This document shows positions 9,848 to 19,845 of a stretch of DNA of 64,000 nucleotides, in pieces. Source of the stretch: Calonectria ilicicola (Eukaryota; Ascomycota; Sordariomycetes; Hypocreales; Nectriaceae). The position numbers were made by a program, and so were the translations under genes. Every line of letters begins with the position of its first letter. Within the stretch, counting starts at the first letter, position 1. Under the pieces are notes generated by a model. It was not told the origin of the DNA, made no database searches, and worked only from the letters and a program-made list of their open reading frames with translations. The stretch is taken from assembly GCA_020809705.1 (NCBI GenBank), contig CP085826.1, positions 2,728,001-2,792,000 of the forward strand, read 5' to 3'.

Positions 9848-12109
9848 CGGTGCTGTATGTCCTACACAAGCCAGCTCAACGGTTGTCCGTTGAATCCATT
9901 GACAGGACTTTGCTTTGCCACAGAGAACGCCAAGTAGTCAATCAATGCAAGATTTACTCCGCAATTGCGGCACGTGGAGAGAAAACCCGGCCTTTCCATA
10001 CTTCCCGTCTCATTCTGTGGACCTCCCGATACAAGATTTGAATGGTGCTTCACATGCCATCATCAGCGGTTGGCAGAAAATGGCACACAACGCAAGTCAA
10101 TGGGAGATCCCATGAGCAAGTAAGAAATAAATAAAGTAGCAAATTTCTCAACATAACATGGTAGAATACAATAATATGTCATCATGTTACGTATTTGCCT
10201 CTTTTTTTTCTTCCTTGCTCCCTCAAAACATAGAATTACGAGATATCTGCGTCCAGTGTCATATTTTTGTATCCACGTGAACACCTCCCTCCCTCCCTTC
10301 ACCTTGAGCTCGGAATTCCCTCCACCCTTCACATGCTGCCGACTGTGCGAGCAACCAATTGACCTCCTCGAATGTTGCAACCCTCCAACATGTATGCCTG
10401 TGTGCCGCGTTACATCCGGCAAAATCCACACAGCCCGCGGTGCGTTAGCGAGCAAAACCTAGCCAAGGAAAGCCGGCAGAAATATACTTTTTCTGGAGCT
10501 GAATTGACTTCCCAATGACAGCGTGAGGGGGTTTTGAGCAGAGTGCCAAAATTGCCCTCCAAATACCCTACAGCATGCCATGGCTGCAACCAAGCACGGC
10601 CTCACGCCTTTGAAAGGGCAGAATAGATGAGCCAGGGAGGTGCCAGGAACATCCGAGGGGGATAAGGCGTGATCACCTTGATTGGAACGGTGGCGGCTGA
10701 GCTATCATCGATGTGACATGCATGCTAACACGCAGTGCCCTTGCTATGATCCGTCTACCTGGTAACGCTATTGCCCAATTTTATCTCTTTGGCAACTATA
10801 GCCTTGCCCACCCCGGTCAGATATCCGAAAGAATTGTTCAACCACCGCCCCTCCAATTGCACGATCTCCCGAGGAATGGCGATCAAGGTAGCCATGTTTC
10901 GGGGGTCGGCATCGGGAAATTGGCGTTGGCGAACCCCAACAGCAGTGGGACGCAACGTGCCCTGATAACAAATCTCGTGCGAAAACCAAAATGGGGAATA
11001 GTAGAAGAGGCAGCAAAATATACCATCACAACGGGGAATTGAGGTATTCCAGCCGCTACAAATAAACCACCGAACAAGATTGGTGATGCATTATAGCTAT
11101 TTGGCAGCCCAGAGCGCATTGTAGTCTTAGCCATGGCATCATCCATCTGGCAAGGGAGCAAGTACATGACTCTGCTCTGTGGTAGCACCATGGAGGCTCC
11201 ACACGGGAATATGAAAATTGGGGAATCCCGGCAGTTGGCACGGACCCAAGGTTATTCCGTCCAGCCGCATTTTGACTTGCCCATTGATGCGACGTCATCC
11301 CGACCTGACCTTGGTGACATACTCGTACTCACCAGGACCTTTCACGTTCCGGTATTTGTGGCGTTTTGGGCAGGTCAATAGGATATATTTTTTTTTTAAT
11401 TTGGCCGTTGGAAATTTGACCGGATTCTTTGCCTGCCGCTTAAACCCAATTTCGATACCATGGCTAAATCTCAAACAAAGCCGTTGGGATAACGATGAAG
11501 GCGGGACTCCTAAACGGTGATGACTTATCCAATGAAAGACCATAATTTGGCTGTTTACGTATGAAACTACCCCAAACGGCAGTTTCTTTGGTCGAATAAC
11601 ACCATATAATTTCCCCGTCTACATCGCCTCGCCATTTACGGTTGACCTTAGTTACGTTCCGATTGGCACCCACATTCCTTGCTACGGCACGGTGTCTTTC
11701 TTCCCGGGGGATTTGTGGTGCACTTTCTGATTACCACCCATTGGCTCCGTAGAACGAGCTCATAAAACCCCGCTATAGGGACTATGGTATTCTAAATTGC
11801 CCATTCCTTGTGAAGCCATTCTCGTCAATGTTATGTTGTGCTCACAAACGCAACCGGAGCATCAGGCTTTGTCGATGCAATTGATGCACCGAGAACTCAC
11901 CGAGACAGGTGCTTGTCGAATGATTGGAACTATAGCGAGAAAAGAAAACGGCGGCTGGAATAGGGTAATACTTGGAGTTGGAAAAGTATAAGATGGAACA
12001 ACGCTCTTCATCTGGATATTGGATCATCACACTCACACTCACATTCATCTTCTATCTCTTTCCTTCAAGCCCATTACTCTCTCTTTCATACCTCTCTTTC
12101 ATAATCAAC

Positions 12110-12116
12110 TATAAAT
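12110..12116 (+). promoter_or_regulatory. TATA box (TATAAAT) of the secreted protein gene
   Basis: TATAAAT lies 49 bp before the ATG at 12159, downstream of a CT-rich run. A strong TATA so close implies a very short leader, or that it sits within the transcribed leader. TATA boxes are typical of strongly regulated fungal genes. Confidence 0.4.
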
Positions 12117-12158
12117 CATTTCCATTTGTGAGAATCTTTCTCTTCACTTCCTTTCAAA

Positions 12159-13437
12159 ATGAAGCCCGTTACCATTGCCCTCACCATGCTCCTGAGCTCC
12201 TCCATGGCTGCTCCTGCCGATTCCAATGTTGCTGCCATCGCCCCTCGTGACCCGGCCCCGGCTATGAACGCTGTTGCCGTAATGAAGAGCGAGACCAAAT
12301 TCGCCGACCAAGTTAGCGAGTTGATCAACAAGGTTAGTAGGAACCACAAATATCAACAGCATAAATGGCTCGAGATCTCCCCTACAACAAGAGCGAACAG
12401 ATTACTGACCAGACTTCAAAATTTAGCAGCATGCCTCCTCAAACAAGCGAGATTTGTCTGAACGCGAGACGGCTGAAAAGGCCCAAGTGGCTAACCAAGC
12501 CCAACAAGCTTTGCAAGCCGTGCAGGCCCTTGGAGCCAATAAGGCTCTAGCTACTGCGACCGGTGGAGTTGTCAACCAACTTGTTAACGGGGTTATTATC
12601 CCACTACTTCAAAACGTTGTCACCGTCCTTGCAAGCATAGGAATTAAGCGCGACGTGATTGAGTCTGACTTTGTGAAGCGTGATTCGGCTGAGAAGGCTG
12701 ATCTTGCTGCTCAAGCTCAACAAGCTCTCCACGCCGTACAGGCCCTGGCAGCTAACAAGGCTCTAGCTGCTGAGTCCAATGGCGCAATCAGCACCCTTAT
12801 CACTGGCACTATTCTCCCAATTGTCAACCAGCTTCTCCAGGATGTTGCTGGTCTTGTCTCGAGCCTTGGACTGAAGCGTGATGAGCCTGAGCTCTCCAAG
12901 CGGGCTGGCGGTGATCTTCTCAGCGGACTTCTTGGAACCGTCACAAACCTCCTTAATGGACTTCTCGGCGGTCTCCTTGGCTCTGGAAACTCAAGCGCCG
13001 GTGGTTCTGCCAGCGCGGGCGGTGCTACCGGTTCCACTGGCTCTACCGGCTCTACCGGCGCTGGCAGTGGCACCTCTGCACCAGCCCTCAACGTCCCTGA
13101 CCTCAACAGCATCCTTGGCTCTCTGACTGGTGCTACTTCCGGCGCTGTCTCCGGCGCCACTGGCTCTGGTTCTGGCACTGGCGCTGGTGCTTCTGGCAGC
13201 TTCCCTGACATCACTAGCACCCTCAACAGCATCCTCAACGGTGTCAGCAAGCGTGATAACAACGCCAGCGGTTTCCTTGGAGTTGTCAGCAAGCTCATTT
13301 CCACCATCGCCGTCGATGTCAAGGAGCTCCAGCCCGCCGCCGCCAAGTTCGCTGAGGCCGCTGAGCTTGCCCGAAAGGTTGCCGAGTCCCACGCCGCCCA
13401 GGCCAAGAAGCAGCAGAAGCAGCAGAAGCAGCACTAA
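12159..13437 (+). CDS. Secreted repeat protein with six Lys-Arg (Kex2-type) sites; candidate peptide precursor
   Basis: Two exons, 12159-12332 and 12430-13437 (acceptor could be three bases earlier), give about 393 residues. I recognise no named family. Residues 1-18 form a signal peptide ending SSSMAA. Lys-Arg pairs, five of six followed by Asp, are encoded at 12445-12450, 12646-12651, 12676-12681, 12874-12879, 12898-12903 and 13249-13254. They cut the protein into two homologous modules of about 65-70 residues, short acidic spacers of 8 and 6 residues, a Gly/Ser/Thr-rich part opening with amphipathic LLSGLLGTVTNLLNGLL, and a C-terminal piece ending in a KQQ-rich tail. The modules share about 22 of their first 29 residues (QAQQAL.AVQAL.ANKALA). 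There are no Cys-rich or catalytic motifs. The layout fits Kex2-processed repeat proteins such as fungal repellents or pheromone-like precursors. Confidence 0.85.
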
Positions 13438-14164
13438 ATAGTGCCATGAATAGCAGGAATTGGAGGGCACGGGGACGAGATGTAGCTGGAAAAGAAGGGG
13501 TGCGGGGAAATACCCAACGGTTCTATACCGAGACCATGTTTACCAAACCTGGTAAACTACTTAATCATTAATTCTTCTCTTGTGTTAAAAGTCTATTAGA
13601 TAGAATTAGTCAGTCCTTAATAGAAAGAGATCTGACGCACTAATTTCTATGACCAAGTGTGAAGTTGTGACTGAGTTACTGGCACTTGGACCAAAACTAA
13701 TTCCGAGTATTTGAGTTGAGCCTAATATAAAAAAAAGATCCGAGTAATTAAAAAACTTTCTAAAGTTTGGTTATATGTGACGATGACGATTGTCGTGCTG
13801 TTCTAATTAATACGTGTATGATTTTACTCCCCTGACATTGCCCGAATTATCCATTGCTGGTGCTTCCTCTTCATCGAACTTGTCCCCGAGCTTGTTTGGA
13901 TATGTAATAATTTACTTATTTGTTGGCACGTGTATGTGCTTTTCTACATGCCAAATAACGCATCACAATGGTAAGCCTCTCCCTTTTTCCGTTGCCTCCG
14001 AACGCCGCCCCTGTCACAAAAACCCATGAGATATTAGATGGTCATATGCCTCGCAAAAATAAAACAAAACCTATCCCCAAAGCCACGGCTCACTTCTCCT
14101 TGCACCCCTCCCCTCCATCTAATAGTCACTCCCTTTGCTACCCCTTGGCGCGGGCGTGTATCGA
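13438..14164. other. Intergenic, convergent 3' flanks
   Basis: An AT-rich 727-bp stretch, especially 13540-13920, between convergent stop codons. No gene is visible. Confidence 0.5.
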
Positions 14165-16295
14165 TCACTTGGACTGGGGCGGCGCATGGTCCGAGAGCGT
14201 ACGACGCTCGTTCAGCCTGAAGGCAGCAAATCGCTTAGCAAGGGGCTCACCCGAGTCGCTAACAGGGAGTTGAAAAGAAGATGACAAGGAAGAAGATGCG
14301 GGAGCTTGATCGGTCTCCCGCGAACGCTTGGGGATTCGCTCACCAGTCGATTGAAGGATGGCTTGGAGGGTTTGCCAGCCCTCAGTAGAGCGGAGCTGGA
14401 AAGTGTCAGAGAGGTCGTGCTGGCTCGCTACGCGGCAGAGCAAGCTTTCTTCGTCCTGAATTGTGTTAGGTGAGGTTTCTATGTACTGATATGAGTGAGA
14501 CCATGGGGAGGGAAGTCATGTACCTTGGAGAGAACTCCCATTTGGTGGATGAAGCAAAGGAGGTGAAAGTTGGACATTTCCTGGCCACCAGCATCGGGCT
14601 TCTGGCCGGGAGACAGCTTTAGGAACTTGGCGAGGGATGAGTGTTCTTGGCTTTCTCCGATGTATTCTCGGTTTTCGACGGGGAATCCTTGCTTAGTGAA
14701 CATGGGCTTTGGATCAGCGGGGAAGCCGTGGGTTAGTGTCACAAAGAGATATTCGACGGGGAAGGAGGGTTTGGCATTTTCTTGAACATTGGCACCGTAC
14801 TCGTTTACCCTGCGGTAAAAGACTTCTGGAATGTATCGTGTGCGGCTGACCGAGCCGTCATCTTCTTCCTCTTCGCGGACAAGCATAACGTTAGGGTCGG
14901 CAGAGGGTTCGACAATATCGGCGCGGACCATTTCGACGGACTCGTTGGACATCTGATATGAAGAAATAGAAATCTCGCCATCTTCATTGCCGGTGATTAT
15001 GCAGGTGACAAAGTTTGAACCGAAGTTGCCAGTGTCGCTCCATTTCGACGATTTGGGATATTGAGCCTGTAGTCTGGAAGAAAAGGAAATCTCGAGGGAG
15101 GAGAGGAAGTACGAATCAGCGTGTCTTTTACACACGACAGAACCGTCTCCGTTCCCGGCATCCAAGAGATCAGTCCAAATAATTCCCACAGGTTCGAGGC
15201 CGCATAACTTCGCAATCTGATCAATTTCTTTCTGAGACTCCCATGCGTTCATGGTGATGCCGTCCATCTCATCGACTTGAGGGGGCTCGTAAATGGCCTC
15301 CACCACTGCTTTAACTCCCAACGGAACCTCGGTATACTCAGTGTACCTTCCATAGAGATATCCCAACCGTTGGGAACCTGTCTTTCTCCAGGTGTCAATA
15401 AAGGTGTCGATAATGGCAGGCGATGAGAATTCCACATGGTCAACCATGCGAAATTGCTGAGGCTGCAGGGTGATGGCACTTGGTTGGCACTTGGTGCAGA
15501 TCCCCTCGGGCCACGCTGGGTGCCCGGATGGACATTCATGTTTAACTCGGTAGTAAGGCTCAACTAGAGGGGGGATATATGAGCTACCAAGCTCTGGTTT
15601 GTTCGTTGCAGCGTTGATTTTTCGGAGGTAGGAGTGGAACGACAGGTACTTAATCTTCTTTTCAGCGAGAAAACCTGCGTCAAAAGGATCAAGGGGTTGG
15701 CAATAGTCGCACATGCCCTTGGGCCCATGGCGGCACATGCGATCACGGCCTCGGGGGATTTTGCCATCAAGTCGGTCTAATCGATCGTCCAGAGCAGACT
15801 GGCGCACCACTTCCCATGGACGGGAAATTCTCTCGGGTTTCGGGTTAATGGGCAAATCTTCGGTCGGAAGGACAGGCTTTCCGTTGAGTCTGGCGGATGT
15901 GTTTGTTGGCTCCTCGCCATTGGTGACGTCGGCATGCTCGTACTTTAGGAAGATGAGGTCACCGTGCCTAGGGTGGTTTAGTATTTGCGATGCCACAAGG
16001 AAGAACCTCATAGAATGCAAAACACGTACTTGAGACCAATCTGGCCAACCTTGAAATTAACAATATCACCTAATCGCTTGGAATCACCGCCGTTAGGAGC
16101 GTTGGAGAGGGTGATAGTCTTCGGGTCGACAGTTTTGGGAAGCTGGCCCAGGAGCTAGAAGTGGATAGCGGGTTAGTTTGGCAGGTCAACCAACCGCCTG
16201 CAGAAACTTACCAATCTTCCAAGCTCTCCAAAAGTGGCAGTTGACTCGACGGTGAGGCGGGCCATGCCATCAGGCCCCCGAAGTCGTAGCAACAT
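14165..16295 (-). CDS. npl4: Nuclear protein localization protein 4 (Cdc48-Ufd1-Npl4 cofactor)
   Basis: Four exons on the minus strand, 16295-16212, 16154-16030, 15967-14524 and 14455-14165, give 647 residues. Npl4 with Ufd1 recruits ubiquitinated substrates to the Cdc48/p97 ATPase, notably in ER-associated degradation. The N-terminus [17 protein letters not shown] is a ubiquitin-like (UBX-like) fold. A zinc finger follows, [12 protein letters not shown] at residues 148-159, with a second Cys/His set [18 protein letters not shown]. Next come the MPN-like NPL4 domain ([30 protein letters not shown]) and the C-terminal domain. Length and domain order are normal. It shares a 756-bp divergent promoter with sec66. 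Confidence 0.95.
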
Positions 16296-17051
16296 GGCGG
16301 CGATGTCTTCCCTTTGGGGTTCACGGAATCAGAGGACCAGGATGGGGGATGTTTGGCGGGGTTGTTGGCTTGATGCGGAATCAAATATGGTTTGGAGGGA
16401 GCGGGAGATATATCTCGATCGAAAATTCGGCGTTGTGGAGGAAAATGAAATAGACGGAGAAACAAGAGAGTAGCAGTGAAAGAGGGAAGAGGTCGTGAGG
16501 TGCCCAGGCGTCAAAGGCGATGGGTAGACAACGAACAGTGACGGTGGGGATGGAGCTCGAGAAGGCTCTAGGTACGTATCGGAACCACTGTAAGCCGCGA
16601 TGGCACAGCGTCATCCAGCGGTGCCTGGAACGAGCTTAGGTCATGCTAATCATTAAAAGCACGAAGCACACTGACGGCTGGACTAACTATGTTCCGTGGG
16701 GTTAGCTTGGTTGGTTATGTTTGTGACGACATGGTTGCCCCCTCCATGCGCCACAGAATTAAGTGAGGTCCCTTGATGGTGCGCCACAATTGCCGAACAA
16801 CTCGTTATCTGGCCAGAAGCGAAGCTGGCACCCCGTTGGTCGCCGTGTTAATTGACACGCTGTGATACTTGCAACCACGCAGTGTGTCCCCTAAACATCA
16901 CCAACCCGACGGTGTAAAAGCTCGACTTTTAGCGACGAACCACTCTCGTTGCTCTCGCTCATTACAATCCTGTCACATTCTCAACCTTCCCTGACTTTCC
17001 TCTTGTTTATATTTTTTTCCTAATTTCTACCCACAACCACGAAATACAGCC
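16296..17051. promoter_or_regulatory. Divergent promoter of npl4 and sec66
   Basis: 756 bp with no supported gene. The sec66 side (16960-17050) is CT-rich, ending in CACAACCACG. No clear unfolded-protein-response element was recognised by eye. Confidence 0.5.
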
Positions 17052-17859
17052 ATGGGTTTACTCGACATCGACTGGAAGGGCCTTGCCCTCCCCTTTGCCT
17101 ACGTGATTGTGCTCGCCGGCGCTCTCATGACCTTTTCGACAATTTACCGAAAAAGAAAAGCTGGTGCGTTTTCTTCCTGCGCGTTTATGCAGCGACGCGA
17201 AAGCTGACAAGTGGTTTCTAGCTGAGAGTGCCAACCTCGCACCCTGGTTCGGTCCTCACCTGCAGCGCAATGTCTACCTCTCCCTCTTGCACCTACAGCC
17301 CGAAGACGAAAACGACAAGTCCCCTAGACTCCCCGATAGCGTCCTGCGCGCTGCGCTTTTGCGCCGTGCTGTTGAGGACATTCGCCGCCTCATCCAAATC
17401 AAGAATGCCAAGCAGGCCTGCAGTTCACTGCTGCAGAGGGGCAGTGTGGGCGACGACCTGTGGCAGCGCTTCCAACGTGCTGAGAAAGAAATGGAGGCTG
17501 AGCTGAGAGATGTTGTTACCGAGGTAAGCAGCGAATTGCCCCCAACGCACCATATCGCGGAACCAGAGCTAACTTGAGCTTCTCAACAGGCTAATGCTCT
17601 TGCCCCCAACTGGGGCCAGTCTATTTTCCAGTCCGCCCACGAGATGGCTGCCAACGCTGCCCTCCGCTCTGAGATTGAGGGACTCCTGGCCCAGGCCGAT
17701 TCCGAGAAGGAGTGGTGGGAGAAGCGCCGCGGCCAGATCCAATCTGACTTCATGAAAGAAATCGACGGCGAGCAGGCTTCCTCAGCCAAAGCTACCAGCG
17801 AAGATGACGCCGTGTTGGTTGACACCCCCAGTAAGAAGAAGAAGGCAGCTAAGAAATAA
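17052..17859 (+). CDS. sec66: Sec66/Sec71, subunit of the ER Sec63 translocation complex
   Basis: Three exons, 17052-17163, 17222-17523 and 17590-17859, give 227 residues. The family sits in the ER membrane with Sec62, Sec63 and Sec72 and supports post-translational protein import. The N-terminus has one membrane segment (about residues 12-32, LALPFAYVIVLAGALMTFST) followed by RKRK, then the conserved cytosolic part with APWFGPHLQRNVYLSLLHL and the SEKEWWEKRR segment. The C-terminus ends in a KKKKAAKK tail. Length is close to that of the yeast protein. All introns are GT-AG. Confidence 0.92.
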
Positions 17860-18367
17860 ATAAAGAAGGACCTAGACAGAGCCCGAGCTCCGGAGAAGAC
17901 GTTTAATTTTTACAACAAATGTGTAACGGTACAAGTCGATGTTGAGGTTTGAACAACACATGGGCACCCCGGGGACACATTTTTGTACAACAGTTTGGTG
18001 ATACTACTGGCATTTGCCTCAGGGAAGAGTGGCGGGAGGGATATCAACTACAGGCGTTGTGAGTTTGAAAACATACTTTAGGTAGTCATGGGTTTGTCTA
18101 TTGATAATTCCCTTTTACCCAGAATCGGTGTACTTTACTTTTCCAAGAGGGCCCCAAAATGCAAACGATGCAACAGATGTGCGCTGGCCGAGATACGCAC
18201 TAGATGCGTCCAAACTCCCCTATGCAACAAGCTCAACTCCATGAATGACCGAAAAAAGAGTACAATCCGTGTATGTCAAATCAAGAACAAAAAACCAAAC
18301 CAGACAAACAAACCAACACCCATGCTCCAGCATTGCTCTGCGATTTCAGTCTTACCACTGAAAATTG
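17860..18367. other. Intergenic, convergent 3' flanks
   Basis: 508 bp between convergent genes, A-rich around 18260-18320. No gene is visible. Confidence 0.5.
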
Positions 18368-18811
18368 TCATGGGAAGTGCTTTCGTCGCCACATCTCTTC
18401 TTCCGCAGCAAGCCTTGCTTTTTTAGCCTCAGCCAGGATCTCATCCTCAGTCTTGAGAAGGATGGGCGACTCACAACCGCGGAGGCCAATAAACTTGCCC
18501 ATCTTGCGGCGCTTCTCCTCGAGCGGAAGGTCAGAGCTCCAAGTTATGGGGCAAGGATACTGAATGGACCACTTGCAGGGCGTCTTTTGGTGATAAAAGT
18601 GAGCAAGTGATTCGAGTTGATCATCGGTCAAGAGCCAAAATTTGAGAACCGTTGTAGGGAATGCCGGGTGGATATGGCCGGTGGTTAGTTGAACGAGGGG
18701 GGCTAAAGGTAGCGCCATCTGCTCCAACTTGCGAGCCAAACTGGGATTCCTGGCCAGCCGCCGTAGTGCAAAGGCTTGGCGGTGCCTCGACGGAACTTCT
18801 CCTCGCATCAT
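18368..18811 (-). CDS. Small conserved fungal protein, function unknown
   Basis: A single exon from the ATG at 18811 gives 147 residues. The open frame continues eight more codons upstream, but without ATG, and directly after a good acceptor-like CCCTGCAG, so a missing upstream exon is possible. The sequence is rich in conserved-looking, non-repetitive motifs: SRHRQAFALRRLARNP, PLAPLVQLTTGHIHPAFP, FWLLTDDQLESLAHFYHQ, and LPLEEKRRKMGKFIGLRGCESP, ending in an Ala/Glu/Lys helix. There is no signal peptide or membrane segment. I recall similar unnamed proteins in Sordariomycetes but no function. It converges on sec66. Confidence 0.65.
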   Translation of the reverse strand: MMRGEVPSRHRQAFALRRLARNPSLARKLEQMALPLAPLVQLTTGHIHPAFPTTVLKFWLLTDDQLESLAHFYHQKTPCKWSIQYPCPITWSSDLPLEEKRRKMGKFIGLRGCESPILLKTEDEILAEAKKARLAAEEEMWRRKHFP

Positions 18812-18835
18812 TTTCTGTGGATGGTAGATATGCAC

Positions 18836-19845
18836 TGCAGGGACGATGGGCGATTGTTCTCAGAACAGTATATTGATCTTTGTGTGCGTTGGGATGTGTT
18901 CAAACTCGCATGCCGAAGATATGTATGAAAATAGAAAGTATTTCGAGTCGCAGACCGGTGTTCAGTTGTTCGATTTTTTGGTTCAGGCTCTGTTATATAT
19001 TGGACGTGGGATCTTTGTTTTATTTATAAATTCCTTTGATCTTTCCGAAAAACAACACAAAGAACTGCAGTGCAAAAATAAAGGGACAAAAAACGAACAG
19101 GCAGGTGATGAGGGATATCTCACATTGAAACAAGGCGCCCCCGGCCCTCTTGTATGAGGGCTAGATGACTGACGGGGATCGCGAACAGCCAGTCGAACAT
19201 GTTTGCGACTGAAGCCGTTCTTCGAGCCAGGGCCCCGCGTGGCTGTTCTGGGGAAAGCGGCTTTTGCTGGCACCATGGGGGCACGCCGCTTTGAGGGACA
19301 AGTCGCTTCTCACATCGTGTGTGGTGGAAAGTCTTTGGACGGACGCGGCGCAGAGGGTGTGCGCGTGCGTGTGGTGCATGTGTGAGACAATGAGCCCAAG
19401 TCTGCAGACGGAATCGGGTTGGGCGACGGCTGCTGAACCAAAGACACCACCACGTTGGCGTGGAATGTGACTGGCGGCCATGACTCAAAGCGAACCCTGG
19501 GAACAATGGATTCGTGCATTTCGTGGCCTTCTTCTCCTGAGACCGACGCCTTCCGCCTGATGCATTGTGGCAACCTCGCCGCACCCGGCGCCTATTTTGA
19601 GCTGCATGTCTGAATGCGCTGGCGCCCTGACACGTCGCTAACGGATCCTGAGCTAACCTGATGTCTCAGATGTGACGACACTTGAGGCTGCTGGCTTGCC
19701 ATATGTAGCTGGCTCGTCCCGTCCGAATTTGCCGACCTCGGCCTAACGGTTCTGCTGGAATAAATTGAAAAATAAAACCACACTATTGTGTGTCTGTCTT
19801 GCTCGATTGGCCACTTCCTCCACCCATCCACCTACTTGTTCGTCA
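18836..19845. other. Intergenic between the small unknown and orc3
   Basis: 1 kb with no supported gene. Minus-strand open frames near 19120-19584 are GC-rich and low in complexity. Part of this is the promoter of the small unknown (minus strand). Confidence 0.45.

Larger units (their letters stand above)
8899..12158. other. Gene-poor 3.3-kb region between arg-3 and the Kex2-site protein
   Basis: Promoter of arg-3 (first few hundred bases) plus a long stretch in which I can support no gene. Open frames of 60-166 codons occur on both strands, but none shows a domain, signal peptide or convincing splice structure. Base composition is unremarkable and I see no transposase remnant or long repeat. 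The last 200 bases before 12159 are CT-rich and serve as the promoter of the secreted protein gene. Confidence 0.5.

Noticed and set aside
9232..12100. Possible RIP-mutated transposon in the gene-poor stretch
   Set aside because: Base composition is not strongly AT-rich, and I see no reverse transcriptase, transposase or terminal repeat remnants.
12717..13406. 229-codon open frame antisense to the Kex2-site precursor
   Set aside because: It is a mirror of the GC-biased Ala/Gly/Ser coding strand; no start context, domain or splice pattern of its own.
12159..13437. Reading the secreted repeat protein as a hydrophobin or as a ustiloxin-type RiPP gene
   Set aside because: It lacks the eight-Cys hydrophobin pattern, and no UstY-like (DUF3328) or tyrosinase gene lies nearby.
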